A stretch of DNA of 64,000 nt from Oharaeibacter diazotrophicus (GTDB lineage Bacteria; Pseudomonadota; Alphaproteobacteria; Rhizobiales; Pleomorphomonadaceae). The position numbers and the translations under genes were made by a program. The stretch is taken from the NCBI RefSeq assembly GCF_004362745.1, contig NZ_SNXY01000006.1, positions 1,760,114 to 1,824,113 of the forward strand. The letters are read 5' to 3'. The notes under the pieces were generated by a model. That model saw only the letters and a program-made list of their open reading frames with translations. It was not told the DNA's origin and did not search any database. Within the stretch, counting starts at the first letter, position 1; every line of letters starts with the position of its first letter. Positions 36,451-45,052 of the stretch are shown here, piece by piece.

Positions 36451-37968
36451 ATGGCACATCACCCGGAACCCCATCACGCGCCCGCGCGCGGCACCCCGAT
36501 CCTGGAGCTGCGCGGCCTCGAGAAGCGCTACGTCGGCACCCACGCGCTGAAGCCGGCCGACCTCACCTTCCGCGCAGGCGAGATCCACGCCATCGTCGGC
36601 GAGAACGGCGCCGGCAAGTCGACGCTGATCAAGCTCCTGACCGGCGTCATCCCGCGCACCTCCGGCGAGGTGCTGTGGCAGGGCCGTCCGGTCCCGCTCG
36701 CCTCGCCGCAGGAGGCGATGGCCCTCGGCATCAACGCGGTGCACCAGGAGGTCGTGCTCTGCCGCCACCTCACCGTGGCCGCCAACATGTTCCTCGGCGA
36801 GGAGAAGGTCCGCTTCGGCCTGATGCAGCGCCGCCGGATGGAGCGCGAGGCGCAGGCGATCCTGCACGACCTCGGCTTCGACCTGCCGGCCGACGTGCTG
36901 CTCGGCGACCTCACCATCGGCCAGCAGCAGCTGGTCGCCGCCGCCAGGGCCGCCACCCGCGGCACCCGCTTCCTGATTTTCGACGAGCCGACCGCCTATC
37001 TCACCCGCCGCGAGGCCGAACAGCTGTTCGCGCTGATCCGGCGGCTCGAGGCCGACGGCGTCACCATCGTCTACATCTCCCACCGCATGGAGGAGGTGTT
37101 CGAGCTCGCTTCGCGCGTCTCGGTGCTGCGCGACGGCACCCTGGTCGGCACCCGCGACATCGCCGCGACCGACGAGGCCGAGCTGATCGCGATGATGATC
37201 AACCGCTCGCTCGAGCAGATCTACCACAAGGAACACTTCACGCCCGGCAAGGTGATCCTCGAGACCAAGGGCCTGTCCGGCCCCGGCTTCGAGGACGTCT
37301 CGATCACCGTGCGGTCGGGCGAGATCGTCGGGCTCTACGGCCTGATCGGCGCCGGGCGCAGCGAGTTCGTCACCACGGTGTTCGGCCGCCACCGCCGCAC
37401 CGCCGGCACCGTCTCCTGGGACGGCCGGCCGGTCGACATCCGCTCCGAGCGTGACGCCATCGATCTCGGCATCGCCCTCGCGCCCGAAAGCCGGCGCGAC
37501 CAGGGCCTCTGCCTCAACCTCTCGGTCGGCCTCAACCTCGACCTGCCGATCTACCACCGGCTCGGCCGCGGCGGCCTGCTGTTCGGCGGCGCCGAGGCGG
37601 CGGCGGCGGACCGGCAGATCGCCGACCTCCGGATCAAGACCGCCGGCCGGAGCGCGCTCGCCTCCTCGCTGTCGGGCGGCAACCAGCAGAAGATCGTCGT
37701 CGGCAAGTGGCTCAACCACGGCGCCCGGCTGTTCATCTTCGACGAGCCGACCGTCGGCGTCGACGTCGGCACCAAGGCCGAGATCTACCGCCTGTTCTCC
37801 GAACTCCTGCGTCAGGGGGCCGGCATCGTCCTGATCTCGTCCTACCTGCCGGAGGCCTACGAGCTTTCCGACACGCTCCACGTGTTCCGCCGTGGTCGCC
37901 TCGTCTCCAGCCACGGCTGGCGCGCGGTGTCCCACGAAGACATCCTCGCCCGTGCGATCGGCGTTTGA
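36451..37968 (+). CDS. Ribose-type sugar ABC transporter, double-domain ATPase
   Basis: 505 residues containing two ABC cassettes as in RbsA/MglA. The first has Walker A GENGAGKST, Q-loop HQEV, a divergent signature LTIGQQQLVAAAR and Walker B FLIFDEPTAYLT. The second, from about residue 265, has the degenerate Walker A region GLIGAGRSE, signature LSGGNQQKIVVGKWL and FIFDEPTVGVD. This is the normal asymmetry of the family. It energises the RbsC-type permease encoded next, 12 bases downstream. Confidence 0.95.
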   Translation: MAHHPEPHHAPARGTPILELRGLEKRYVGTHALKPADLTFRAGEIHAIVGENGAGKSTLIKLLTGVIPRTSGEVLWQGRPVPLASPQEAMALGINAVHQEVVLCRHLTVAANMFLGEEKVRFGLMQRRRMEREAQAILHDLGFDLPADVLLGDLTIGQQQLVAAARAATRGTRFLIFDEPTAYLTRREAEQLFALIRRLEADGVTIVYISHRMEEVFELASRVSVLRDGTLVGTRDIAATDEAELIAMMINRSLEQIYHKEHFTPGKVILETKGLSGPGFEDVSITVRSGEIVGLYGLIGAGRSEFVTTVFGRHRRTAGTVSWDGRPVDIRSERDAIDLGIALAPESRRDQGLCLNLSVGLNLDLPIYHRLGRGGLLFGGAEAAAADRQIADLRIKTAGRSALASSLSGGNQQKIVVGKWLNHGARLFIFDEPTVGVDVGTKAEIYRLFSELLRQGAGIVLISSYLPEAYELSDTLHVFRRGRLVSSHGWRAVSHEDILARAIGV

Positions 37969-37980
37969 GGGATTCCTGCG

Positions 37981-38952
37981 ATGACCGACGTTCCTGCCCA
38001 GCCGAAGGCGCACGCCCGCGGACGCTTCCAGTTCCTGTTCGGCCTGACGCTGCTCGCCCTGCTCCTGCTGCTCTGGGGCATCCTCGCCTTCTCGACGCAG
38101 AGCTTCTGGACCACCAACAACCTGTCGAACCTGTTGCGCCAGGGCTCGATGACCGCGATCCTGGCGATCGGCCAGACCTTCGTGATCATCACCGCCGGCA
38201 TCGACCTGTCGGTCGGCGCCATCGTCGGCTTCACCAGCGTGGTCGCGGCGATGCTGCTCCAGGCCGGCTTCCCGATCTGGGCGGCCTGCCTGATCACGCT
38301 GGCGATCGGCGTCGGCATCGGCCTCTTCCACGGTTTCGGCATCGTCAAGCTCGGCCTGCCGCCCTTCATCATCACGCTGGCGACGCTGACCTCGCTGCGC
38401 GGCATCGGCCTCCTGATGACCAACGGCGCCACCATCTCGATCACCAACGACGAGTTCACCGCCTTCTCGCGGGCCGACTTCCTCGGCATCCCCAGCCTGT
38501 TCTGGATGGTGATCCTGGTGGCGATCCCCGCCTTCCTGTTCCTGCACCACAGCCGGTGGGGCCGCTACCTGTTCTCGGTCGGCTCCAACCCCGAGGCCGC
38601 GCGCCTGTCCGGCGTGCACGTGCCGCGGATGATCTACCTCGCCTATACGCTGTCGGCCCTCTGCGCCGCCTTCGTCGGCCTCCTGCTCGCCGCCCGCATC
38701 GGTATCGGCAACGCCACCCAGGCCGAGGGCTGGGAGTTGCAGGCGATCGCATCGTCGGTGATCGGCGGCACCTCGCTGTTCGGCGCGGTCGGGTCGGTGC
38801 ACGGCCCGCTGCTCGGCGCCTTCATCCTCGCGACGATCAACAACGGCGCCAACCTCCTGAACGTCAACTCGTTCTGGCAGCGCATCATCACCGGCGGCCT
38901 GATCATCGTGATCGTCTACTTCGACCAGTTGCGCCGACGCGGCCGGTCCTGA
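37981..38952 (+). CDS. Ribose-type sugar ABC transporter, permease
   Basis: 323-residue RbsC-family membrane protein with 8-10 hydrophobic segments. The family motif is AIGQTFVIITAGIDLSVGAI near residue 60. Further motifs are SNPEAARLSGVHVPRMIYLA and SSVIGGTSLFGAVGSVHGPL. GAGGGA lies before the start. It would form a homodimer with the ATPase. Confidence 0.95.
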   Translation: MTDVPAQPKAHARGRFQFLFGLTLLALLLLLWGILAFSTQSFWTTNNLSNLLRQGSMTAILAIGQTFVIITAGIDLSVGAIVGFTSVVAAMLLQAGFPIWAACLITLAIGVGIGLFHGFGIVKLGLPPFIITLATLTSLRGIGLLMTNGATISITNDEFTAFSRADFLGIPSLFWMVILVAIPAFLFLHHSRWGRYLFSVGSNPEAARLSGVHVPRMIYLAYTLSALCAAFVGLLLAARIGIGNATQAEGWELQAIASSVIGGTSLFGAVGSVHGPLLGAFILATINNGANLLNVNSFWQRIITGGLIIVIVYFDQLRRRGRS

Positions 38953-39025
38953 TACCGCCTCCCGCGACGCCCCGGTCCGCCGGGGCGCCGCCCCTCGGCA
39001 ACGCTCCCGACGGACACCCGCTCCC

Positions 39026-40048
39026 ATGAAGGCCCTCGTCTGCGAAGAACCCGGCCGGCTCCGGCTCGACGACCGTCCGGAGCCCGGCTCCCCGCCGCCC
39101 GGCTGGGCTCTGGTGTCCGTCAGCCACGTCGGCATCTGCGGTACCGACTACCACATCTATGGCGGCAAGCACCCGTTCCTGAACTATCCCCGGGTGATGG
39201 GCCACGAGGTCTCCGGCCGCGTCGTCGCGGTCGGCGCCGACGTCGCGATCGCCCCGGGCTCGCCGGTGGTGGTCAACCCCTACGTCTCCTGCGGCCACTG
39301 CGGCGCCTGCCGCAAGGGCAAGCCGAACTGCTGCACGGCGATCGCCGTGCTCGGTGTCCACACCGACGGCGCCATGTGCGAGCGCGTGCTGGTGCCGGCC
39401 GGCAACCTCTACCCGGCCGCCGGCATCACGCTCGAGCAGGCCGCGACGGTGGAGTTCCTGGCGATCGGCGCCCACGGCGTCCGCCGCTCCGGCGCCGCGC
39501 CGGGCGCGACCGCGCTGGTGATCGGCGCCGGCCCGATCGGCCTCGGCACCGCCCTGTTCGCCCGCATCGCCGGCCAGCGCGTCACGCTGCTCGACACCAG
39601 CGTCGAGCGCCTCGCCTTCGCCCGCGACGCCCTCGGCTTCGACGACACCCTGCTCGCCGGCGACGGCCTCGCCGACCGCGTCGCCGCCCACACCGGCGGC
39701 GAGGGCTTCGACGTCGTCTACGACGCCACCGGCGCCGCGCCGTCGATCGAGGCGGCCTTCGCGCACGTCGGCCACGGCGGCACGCTGGTGCTGCTGTCGG
39801 TGGTGCGCGACACCATCTCCTTCTCGGACCCCGAGTTCCACAAGCGCGAGATGACCCTCCACGGCTCGCGCAACGCCACCCGGGTCGACTTCGACCACGT
39901 GCTCGCCTGCCTGAAGGACGGCCGCATCGACGTCGCGCCGCTGATCACCCACCGCACCACGCTCGCCGGCGCCGCCGACGACCTGCCGCGCTGGGCGAGC
40001 GAGAAGACCGGCCTCGTCAAGGCGATGATCGTCGTCGACGCCGCCTGA
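39026..40048 (+). CDS. Zinc-dependent alcohol dehydrogenase (galactonate/threonine dehydrogenase type)
   Basis: 340-residue medium-chain dehydrogenase. The catalytic zinc residues are in GICGTDYH (Cys near 38) and GHE (His 60), and the structural zinc cluster is SCGHCGACRKGKPNCC. The NAD Rossmann motif is [10 protein letters not shown]. The N-terminus and the GVHTDGAMCERVLVPA segment resemble L-galactonate/sugar-acid dehydrogenases. It follows the permease by 73 bases on the same strand, so the operon probably oxidises what it imports. A factor-independent terminator follows. Confidence 0.92.
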   Translation: MKALVCEEPGRLRLDDRPEPGSPPPGWALVSVSHVGICGTDYHIYGGKHPFLNYPRVMGHEVSGRVVAVGADVAIAPGSPVVVNPYVSCGHCGACRKGKPNCCTAIAVLGVHTDGAMCERVLVPAGNLYPAAGITLEQAATVEFLAIGAHGVRRSGAAPGATALVIGAGPIGLGTALFARIAGQRVTLLDTSVERLAFARDALGFDDTLLAGDGLADRVAAHTGGEGFDVVYDATGAAPSIEAAFAHVGHGGTLVLLSVVRDTISFSDPEFHKREMTLHGSRNATRVDFDHVLACLKDGRIDVAPLITHRTTLAGAADDLPRWASEKTGLVKAMIVVDAA

Positions 40049-40074
40049 CCGGCCCCGCGGACACGGAACTCCCG

Positions 40075-40106
40075 CCCGGCGCGCCCTCCGCGCCGGGCTT
40101 TTTCGT
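40075..40106. terminator. Factor-independent terminator
   Basis: CCCGGCGCG/CGCGCCGGG stem-loop (with CCCTC loop) followed by CTTTTTCG. It lies 27 bases past the dehydrogenase stop. It also sits 18 bases past the stop of the converging aldolase gene, so it may partly serve both, although the T-run fits the plus strand. Confidence 0.8.
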
Positions 40107-40123
40107 CCGGGCGCCTCTGCCCG

Positions 40124-40819
40124 TCAGCCCGCCGCGCGCGGCCGCGCGACGTCGTTGCTGCCCTCCGGCTCCGGGCCGAAGCCGTAGCTCATCCGCTTCA
40201 TTTGCGCGATCACCCGCTCCATCTCCTCGTCGGAGAGGATCGGCGGCTCGCCGAGCGTCAGCACCTGGACGTAGAGCCGGGCCAGCGTCTCGACCTCGGT
40301 CGCCATGTGGAACGCCTGTTCCAGCGTCTTGCCGAGTGAAATCTGGCCGTGCTGGCCGAGCAGGCAGGCGAGCCGGCCCTCGAGCGCGGTCAGCGCCGCG
40401 TCGGACAGCGCTTGGGTGCCGAAGGTGGCGTAGGCGGCGCAGCGGATCGTGGTGCCGCCGGCGAGGCCGACCATGTAGTGGAAGGCCGGGATCGCCTTGT
40501 GGTGGCAGGCGACCGTGGTGGCGTAGACCGAGTGGCAGTGCAGCACCACGTCGATGTCCGGCCGGTTCTTCAGGATGTCGCGGTGGAACCGCCACTCCGA
40601 CGACGGCCGGCGGCCGACATAGGTGCCGTCGAAGGCCATCGCCACGATGTCCTCGGGCTGCATCACGTCGTAGGCCAGCGACGACGGCGTGATCAGGAAG
40701 CCGTCGCCGTGGCGCAGCGACAGATTGCCGGCGTTGCCCTGGTTGATGCCGGTGCCGTTCATCCTGCGGCAGATGTCCACCATGGCGGAGCGGGCGGCGT
40801 GTTCGTCTGCGATCGTCAT
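40124..40819 (-). CDS. Class II aldolase, L-fuculose/ribulose-phosphate aldolase type
   Basis: 231-residue zinc aldolase that splits a ketose 1-phosphate into DHAP and an aldehyde. The FucA residues are present with an offset of 2: Glu75 (SEWRFHRDIL), His94 and His96 (VVLHCHSVYA) and His157 (LLGQHGQIS). GNAGNLSLRHGDGFLITPSS is the phosphate-binding N-terminal motif. Last gene of the rare-sugar operon; its ATG overlaps the kinase stop by 4 bases. The sugar itself is not known. Confidence 0.93.
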   Translation of the reverse strand: MTIADEHAARSAMVDICRRMNGTGINQGNAGNLSLRHGDGFLITPSSLAYDVMQPEDIVAMAFDGTYVGRRPSSEWRFHRDILKNRPDIDVVLHCHSVYATTVACHHKAIPAFHYMVGLAGGTTIRCAAYATFGTQALSDAALTALEGRLACLLGQHGQISLGKTLEQAFHMATEVETLARLYVQVLTLGEPPILSDEEMERVIAQMKRMSYGFGPEPEGSNDVARPRAAG

Positions 40820-42261
40820 GTCCTGTCTCTCCTCGCGATGTCGGGCGGCACCGATGCCTCCGCCGCCGCGCGCCAGGCGCGGGCGTAGGGCACGAGGCCG
40901 GGATGGGTGAACGGGTCGGGTCTCTCCAGCGCCAGTTCGACCGGCGCGGTCCGCACGGCGTGGCCGGCGAGCAGTGCGGCACCGGCCGCGACGCCGTAGC
41001 TCTCGGCATTCGACAGCGTCTCGCGGCCGGGCCGGAGCGCGGCGACCAACCGGGCGTAGAGAGGATCGCGCAGATAGGAGCCGTCGAGCACCACGGCGCG
41101 CGCACCGTCGAGCCGGTCGAGGCAGGCGACGGTCAGCAGCGCCATCGTCGTCACCGCCAGCGCCAGCCGCTCGGCCGGCCCCTCCGGCGGCGGCCCCGCG
41201 ATCCGGCCGCGGCCGGCGGTGCCCGGGAACTGGCCGTCGTTGTCGCCGAAGCTCGGCAGCGCCATCGTCCCCCGGTCGATCAGCGCCGCAGCAACGGCTG
41301 GATCGGCGACGGCGCCGTCCGGCTGCGCGCCCGCGATCGCGGCGAACTCGCGCCCGCCCATGGTCAGCGCCCCGCCGACCGGCCGGCCGTCGACGTCGGC
41401 GTTGAGGGTCATGCCGCGCGCCTCGACCAGCCGGTCGAGCGGCACGTCGCCGGCGAGCGCGACGATCCAGGTCCCGGTCGAGACCACCATCAGGTCGCCC
41501 CGCCCCGCCGCGCGGTAGCGGTAGGCGTTGGCGGTGCTGTCGTGGACGCCGGCGTGGACGCGCATCCCAGCGGGCAGGCCGAAGCGGCGGGCGAGTTCCG
41601 GCCGCACCGGCCCGAGGTCGGCGTGGGCGGCGGCGAAGGGCGGCATCAGCCGCTCCCAGCCGCGGGTGTGCACGATCGGCGTGAAGCGCCGCGCCGGCAC
41701 GTTCCAGAGATGCGACTGCGCCCCGAGGAAACTCGCCTCCGACACCGCCCGGCCGGAGAGCCGCCACGCCCAGTATTGCGGAATCCCGAGATGAAACCGC
41801 GCCGCCGCCACCGCGTCCGGATGGTCGCGCTCCATCCACAGGAGCTGGCGCGCCTGATGGGTCGCGGCCATCATGATCGCCGAGCCGCGGTCGAGGAAGT
41901 CGCCGGCAAGTGGGGCGTAGGCCTCCGCGATCCCGGCCGGCAGCGGCTGTTCGTAGTCGATCATCGGCAGCGCCGCGCCGTCGCCGCCGGCGTCCGGGTC
42001 GTCGCCGACCAGCACGCCGCCGGAGCCGTGGCCGGCCGCGATCACCCGTTCGATCGGGTGGCGACGGGCGAGCGCCGCCAGCGTCTCGAACACGAAGGCG
42101 CCGAGCCCGGCGAGGTCGTGGTGGCGCCAGGGCGGGCCGGGCAGCACCGCGTTGGCCGTCCCGATCGTCTCGACCACATGGCCGTCGGCCAGCGCGGCGG
42201 AGACCCTGACGTTGGTCTTGCCGACGTCGACCACGGCGACGCTCGCCGGTCCGTCCGCCAT
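40816..42261 (-). CDS. FGGY-family carbohydrate kinase (fuculokinase/rhamnulokinase-like)
   Basis: 481-residue sugar kinase that would phosphorylate a ketose. The first ATP motif is VVDVGKTNVRVSAALADGHV, the hinge region has HAGVHDSTANAYRYRAAGRG, and the second phosphate motif STGTWIVAL follows. AVVLDGSYLRDPLYARLVAA is the adenosine region near the C-terminus. With the following aldolase it forms a phosphorylate-then-cleave route. The start at 42261 is the first ATG that keeps the N-terminal ATPase motif. Confidence 0.92.
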   Translation of the reverse strand: MADGPASVAVVDVGKTNVRVSAALADGHVVETIGTANAVLPGPPWRHHDLAGLGAFVFETLAALARRHPIERVIAAGHGSGGVLVGDDPDAGGDGAALPMIDYEQPLPAGIAEAYAPLAGDFLDRGSAIMMAATHQARQLLWMERDHPDAVAAARFHLGIPQYWAWRLSGRAVSEASFLGAQSHLWNVPARRFTPIVHTRGWERLMPPFAAAHADLGPVRPELARRFGLPAGMRVHAGVHDSTANAYRYRAAGRGDLMVVSTGTWIVALAGDVPLDRLVEARGMTLNADVDGRPVGGALTMGGREFAAIAGAQPDGAVADPAVAAALIDRGTMALPSFGDNDGQFPGTAGRGRIAGPPPEGPAERLALAVTTMALLTVACLDRLDGARAVVLDGSYLRDPLYARLVAALRPGRETLSNAESYGVAAGAALLAGHAVRTAPVELALERPDPFTHPGLVPYARAWRAAAEASVPPDIARRDRT

Positions 42262-42329
42262 GGCGGGCCTCCTCCCCTCGCCCCTCCAGGGGCTCGCGCG
42301 CCTCACGGCGCGTCTTCTCATTCGGTCTC

Positions 42330-42359
42330 GGCCGTCCGGCCGGCGCCCGCTCGGGCGCG
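42330..42359. repeat. 30-base hairpin-forming repeat, copy 1
   Basis: GGCC-N4-GGCC followed by GCGCCCG-CT-CGGGCGC, matching 28 of 30 bases with 43158-43187. It is in the gap between the FrcK-like and FGGY kinase genes. Confidence 0.65.
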
Positions 42360-42399
42360 TTCGCCCCCGACCGGCGGTCGGGGCTCCGGAAGGCACTCG

Positions 42400-43035
42400 T
42401 CAGTTCGCCAGCCGGTAGTCCGGCTCGGCGCTCTCGGCCACCACGAAGCGGCCGTTCGGCAGGTCGTTGCCCTCGACCTTGGCGGCGACCACGTCGGGCG
42501 GCAGGCCGTATCCCTCCCAGCGCGCAATCAGCCGGCGGCGAAGTTCCGGCTCCGGCGTCTCGACCATCACCGTCACGTCGAACAGCGGCGCCAGCGACGA
42601 CCACGGCGGCTGCCGCAGCAACAGGTAGTTGCCCTCGACCACCACGATCCGCGCCGAGCGCGGGATCAGCCGCGCGCCGGCCCGGGCGATCTCGATCGCG
42701 CGGTCGAACACCGGCACCGCCACGAACTCCTCGTCGGCGACCCGGAGCCGCGCCAGCACGTGGCGGAAGCCGCCGACGTCGAAGGTCTCCGGCGCGCCCT
42801 TGCGGGGTCGGAGGCCGGCCGGCACCAGGAAGAGGTCGTCGTAGTGGAAGCCGTCCATCGGCAAGAGCGCCACGGCGCCGGGCGCGATCGCCTCCAGTCG
42901 CTCCACCACCGCCTCGGCCACCGTCGACTTGCCGCCGCCCGGCGGGCCGGCGATGGCCGCGATGGTCCGCCCCTCCGCCGGCCGCGCCGCCAACAGGCGG
43001 ACGAGACCGTCGACGTCGATCGGCGCTGCCGTCAC
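42400..43035 (-). CDS. P-loop kinase of the uridine-kinase/PanK fold (FrcK-like)
   Basis: 211-residue nucleotide-binding kinase. Walker A is AGPPGGGKST, the acidic strand PMDGFHYDD, and VVVEGNYLLL and the lid region RRRLIARW follow. It resembles FrcK of rhizobial fructose (frcBCAK) operons, where a kinase of this type accompanies an RbsB/A/C-like transporter. The reaction is not proven. GTG 43035 is chosen because GGAGAGC precedes it; the longer frame from 43149 would run over a perfect palindrome. Confidence 0.82.
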   Translation of the reverse strand: MTAAPIDVDGLVRLLAARPAEGRTIAAIAGPPGGGKSTVAEAVVERLEAIAPGAVALLPMDGFHYDDLFLVPAGLRPRKGAPETFDVGGFRHVLARLRVADEEFVAVPVFDRAIEIARAGARLIPRSARIVVVEGNYLLLRQPPWSSLAPLFDVTVMVETPEPELRRRLIARWEGYGLPPDVVAAKVEGNDLPNGRFVVAESAEPDYRLAN

Positions 43036-43118
43036 CTTCCGCTCTCCCCTCTCGCCCGCGCCGGCGACGGACCGACGTCCCGCCGGCCCGCCCGCGCGGG
43101 GCTTCGCGTCATACCTGT

Positions 43119-43152
43119 CCCATGACGTCCCGGCTCGTCGGGACGTCATGGG
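43119..43152. other. Perfect 14-base inverted repeat between epimerase and kinase genes
   Basis: CCCATGACGTCCCG/CGGGACGTCATGGG with the loop GCTCGT. It contains two TGACGTC half-palindromes. It lies in the 168-base gap of the operon; no T-run follows, so it is more likely an mRNA processing or stabilising hairpin than a terminator. Confidence 0.65.
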
Positions 43153-43157
43153 GTTGC

Positions 43158-43187
43158 GGCCTTCCGGCCGGCGCCCGGTCGGGCGCG
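43158..43187. repeat. 30-base hairpin-forming repeat, copy 2
   Basis: GGCC-N4-GGCC then GCGCCCG-GT-CGGGCGC, next to the 14-base palindrome. It differs from copy 1 (42330) at two positions. Confidence 0.65.
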
Positions 43188-43203
43188 CCTCGCGAGCCCG
43201 GGA

Positions 43204-44052
43204 TCAGATCAACCGGTACTGCCGCGCCTTGTTGCGCAGGAACGGCAGACCGTTGTCCATGACCTCCTCGAAGTTCTCCGCCACCGGCCGCCACACCGAA
43301 AGGCCATAGGCCACTTCCGGCGGCATGTTGATGAAGCTCTCCATGGCGAGGCCGCCCTTGAAGCCGATCGCGGCGAGCGCGCCGAACACCTCGTCCCAGT
43401 CGCAGGTGCCGGAGCCCGGCGTGCCGCGGTCGCTCTCGGAGAGGTGGATGTAGCGAAGGTGCTCGCGGGCGTCGAGAATGCCGTTGGCGGCGCCCTTCTC
43501 CTCGATGTTCATGTGGTAGGTGTCGAGGTGGATGAAGATGTTGTCGGCGCCCACCTTCTCGATCATCCACTTGGCCTGCGCGCCGGTGTTGATCAGGTGG
43601 TTCTCGTAGCGGTTGACCGGCTCGATGCCGAAGGCGAGGCCGAGCGCCTTGGCGTGGCGGGCGGCGACCTCGAGCACGCGGGCGACGTTGTCGTATTCCG
43701 CCGCGGTCGGCGGCACGCCGGTGCGCTGGCCGATGCCGCCGTAGGTGACGCCGGAGAGCGCCTCGCCGCCGAGCTCCTTGGTCTTGTCGAGCGCCACCTT
43801 GAGGTGCTCGATCGCGCCGTCCGGGTTCACCGAGGCCCAGTTGACCTCGGGCAGGCCGAGCGAGCAGACCGCGCGCACGCCGGTCTCGTCGAGCAGCGCG
43901 CGGGTGTGGGCGGCGTCGACCATCGGCGCGTTCAGCAGCGCGATCTCGACGAAGTCCATCTTGTAACGAACCGCGCCGGCGATGGCGCGCTCGGCACCCT
44001 CGCGGTCCCAGTTCATGGTCCACATGCTGGTGTGAACGCCGAAGCCTTGCAT
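43204..44052 (-). CDS. Ketose 3-epimerase (D-tagatose/D-psicose 3-epimerase family)
   Basis: 282-residue TIM barrel that epimerises free ketoses at C3. All four metal/catalytic residues of Pseudomonas tagatose 3-epimerase are present with a constant offset of 8: Glu144 (GIEPVNRYE), Asp177 (HLDTYHMNIEE), His203 (YIHLSESDRG) and Glu238 (AMESF). AAGGGAAGG precedes the ATG. It lies directly after the permease genes, so the imported ketose is probably epimerised before phosphorylation. The substrate is unknown. Confidence 0.93.
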   Translation of the reverse strand: MQGFGVHTSMWTMNWDREGAERAIAGAVRYKMDFVEIALLNAPMVDAAHTRALLDETGVRAVCSLGLPEVNWASVNPDGAIEHLKVALDKTKELGGEALSGVTYGGIGQRTGVPPTAAEYDNVARVLEVAARHAKALGLAFGIEPVNRYENHLINTGAQAKWMIEKVGADNIFIHLDTYHMNIEEKGAANGILDAREHLRYIHLSESDRGTPGSGTCDWDEVFGALAAIGFKGGLAMESFINMPPEVAYGLSVWRPVAENFEEVMDNGLPFLRNKARQYRLI

Positions 44053-44055
44053 GGG

Positions 44056-45051
44056 TCAGGTCCTTCCCTTGGGGTTCTTCTGCAAGCGCCGGAAGGTCCA
44101 GCGCAGGATCATGACGGCGATCAGGAACAGGCCCCAGACCGCCGTGGAGAGGTGCTGGTTGGCACCGATCAGGTTGAGCCCGGACGACAGCGCCTGCAGC
44201 ACCACCAGCGCCACCGCCACCGGCGCCACCCGGCCGAAGCCGCCGAACGGGTCGACGCCGCCGAGGAAGCAGGCGAGCACGGTGACGAGCAGCAGCGCCT
44301 CGCCGTGGCCGACGCGCACCGAGTTGAAGCGCGCCAGCATCAGGATGCCGGCGAGCGCGCACATCGCGCCAGACAGCGTGTAGATCAGCGTCAGCGTCCG
44401 CTTGACCGGGATGCCGGAATATTCCGTCGCCCGGATGTTGGAGCCGATCATCGAGGCGGCGACGCCGTGGCGGGTCCGCGACAACAGGAAGTGCCAAGCG
44501 ACCGCGGCGACCGCGAAGATCACCAGCGGCACCGGGATGCCGAGGAGCGTGCCGTGGCCGATCGGCGCCATGAAGTCGGGGAAGCCGGAGATGTCGCCGC
44601 CGCGGGTCAGGAACTCGCCGAGGCCGCGCAGGAAGATCATCATCGCCAGCGAGACCAGGATCGGGTGCGCGCCGGTGTAGGCGATCACCGCGCCCATCAC
44701 CGCGCCGGCGAGCGCGCCGACGCCGATCGCCAGCACCGACCCGACGACGAAGGCCGTCACGCCGGCGTCGGGACCGCCGTGGCTGTTCAGCACCCAGGCG
44801 AGCGTCAGCCCGGCCATGTTGGCGGTGTAGATGATCGCGAGGTTGATGCCGCCCGAGATGATCGGGATCAGCATCGCGAGCGTCAGCAGGCCGAACTCCG
44901 GCAGCTGGAACGCGATCGAGTCGAAGTTGGCGGCCGAGAGGAATTTCGGCGCGGCGATGCCGAACACCACGACCACGGCGAGGAGGAAGCCGAGCAGCGC
45001 GGCGACGTCGTCGCCCACCGTGCGGCGGAGGCCGTCGAGGAGACGTGTCAT
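44056..45051 (-). CDS. Ribose-type sugar ABC transporter, permease 2
   Basis: 331-residue RbsC-family permease. Motifs: MLIPIISGGINLAIIYTANM, a variant of the usual AGIDLSVG; SNIRATEYSGIPVKRTLTLI; and GGVDPFGGFGRVAPVA. In family members of two-permease systems the second copy often carries such variation. It lies 1 base after permease 1 and 3 bases before the epimerase start. Confidence 0.94.
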   Translation of the reverse strand: MTRLLDGLRRTVGDDVAALLGFLLAVVVVFGIAAPKFLSAANFDSIAFQLPEFGLLTLAMLIPIISGGINLAIIYTANMAGLTLAWVLNSHGGPDAGVTAFVVGSVLAIGVGALAGAVMGAVIAYTGAHPILVSLAMMIFLRGLGEFLTRGGDISGFPDFMAPIGHGTLLGIPVPLVIFAVAAVAWHFLLSRTRHGVAASMIGSNIRATEYSGIPVKRTLTLIYTLSGAMCALAGILMLARFNSVRVGHGEALLLVTVLACFLGGVDPFGGFGRVAPVAVALVVLQALSSGLNLIGANQHLSTAVWGLFLIAVMILRWTFRRLQKNPKGRT

Positions 45052-45052
45052 G

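Noticed and set aside
42400..43149. Longer FrcK-like protein from ATG 43149
   Set aside because: The extra 38 codons run through the perfect palindrome and a hairpin repeat; GTG 43035 has a proper ribosome-binding site.
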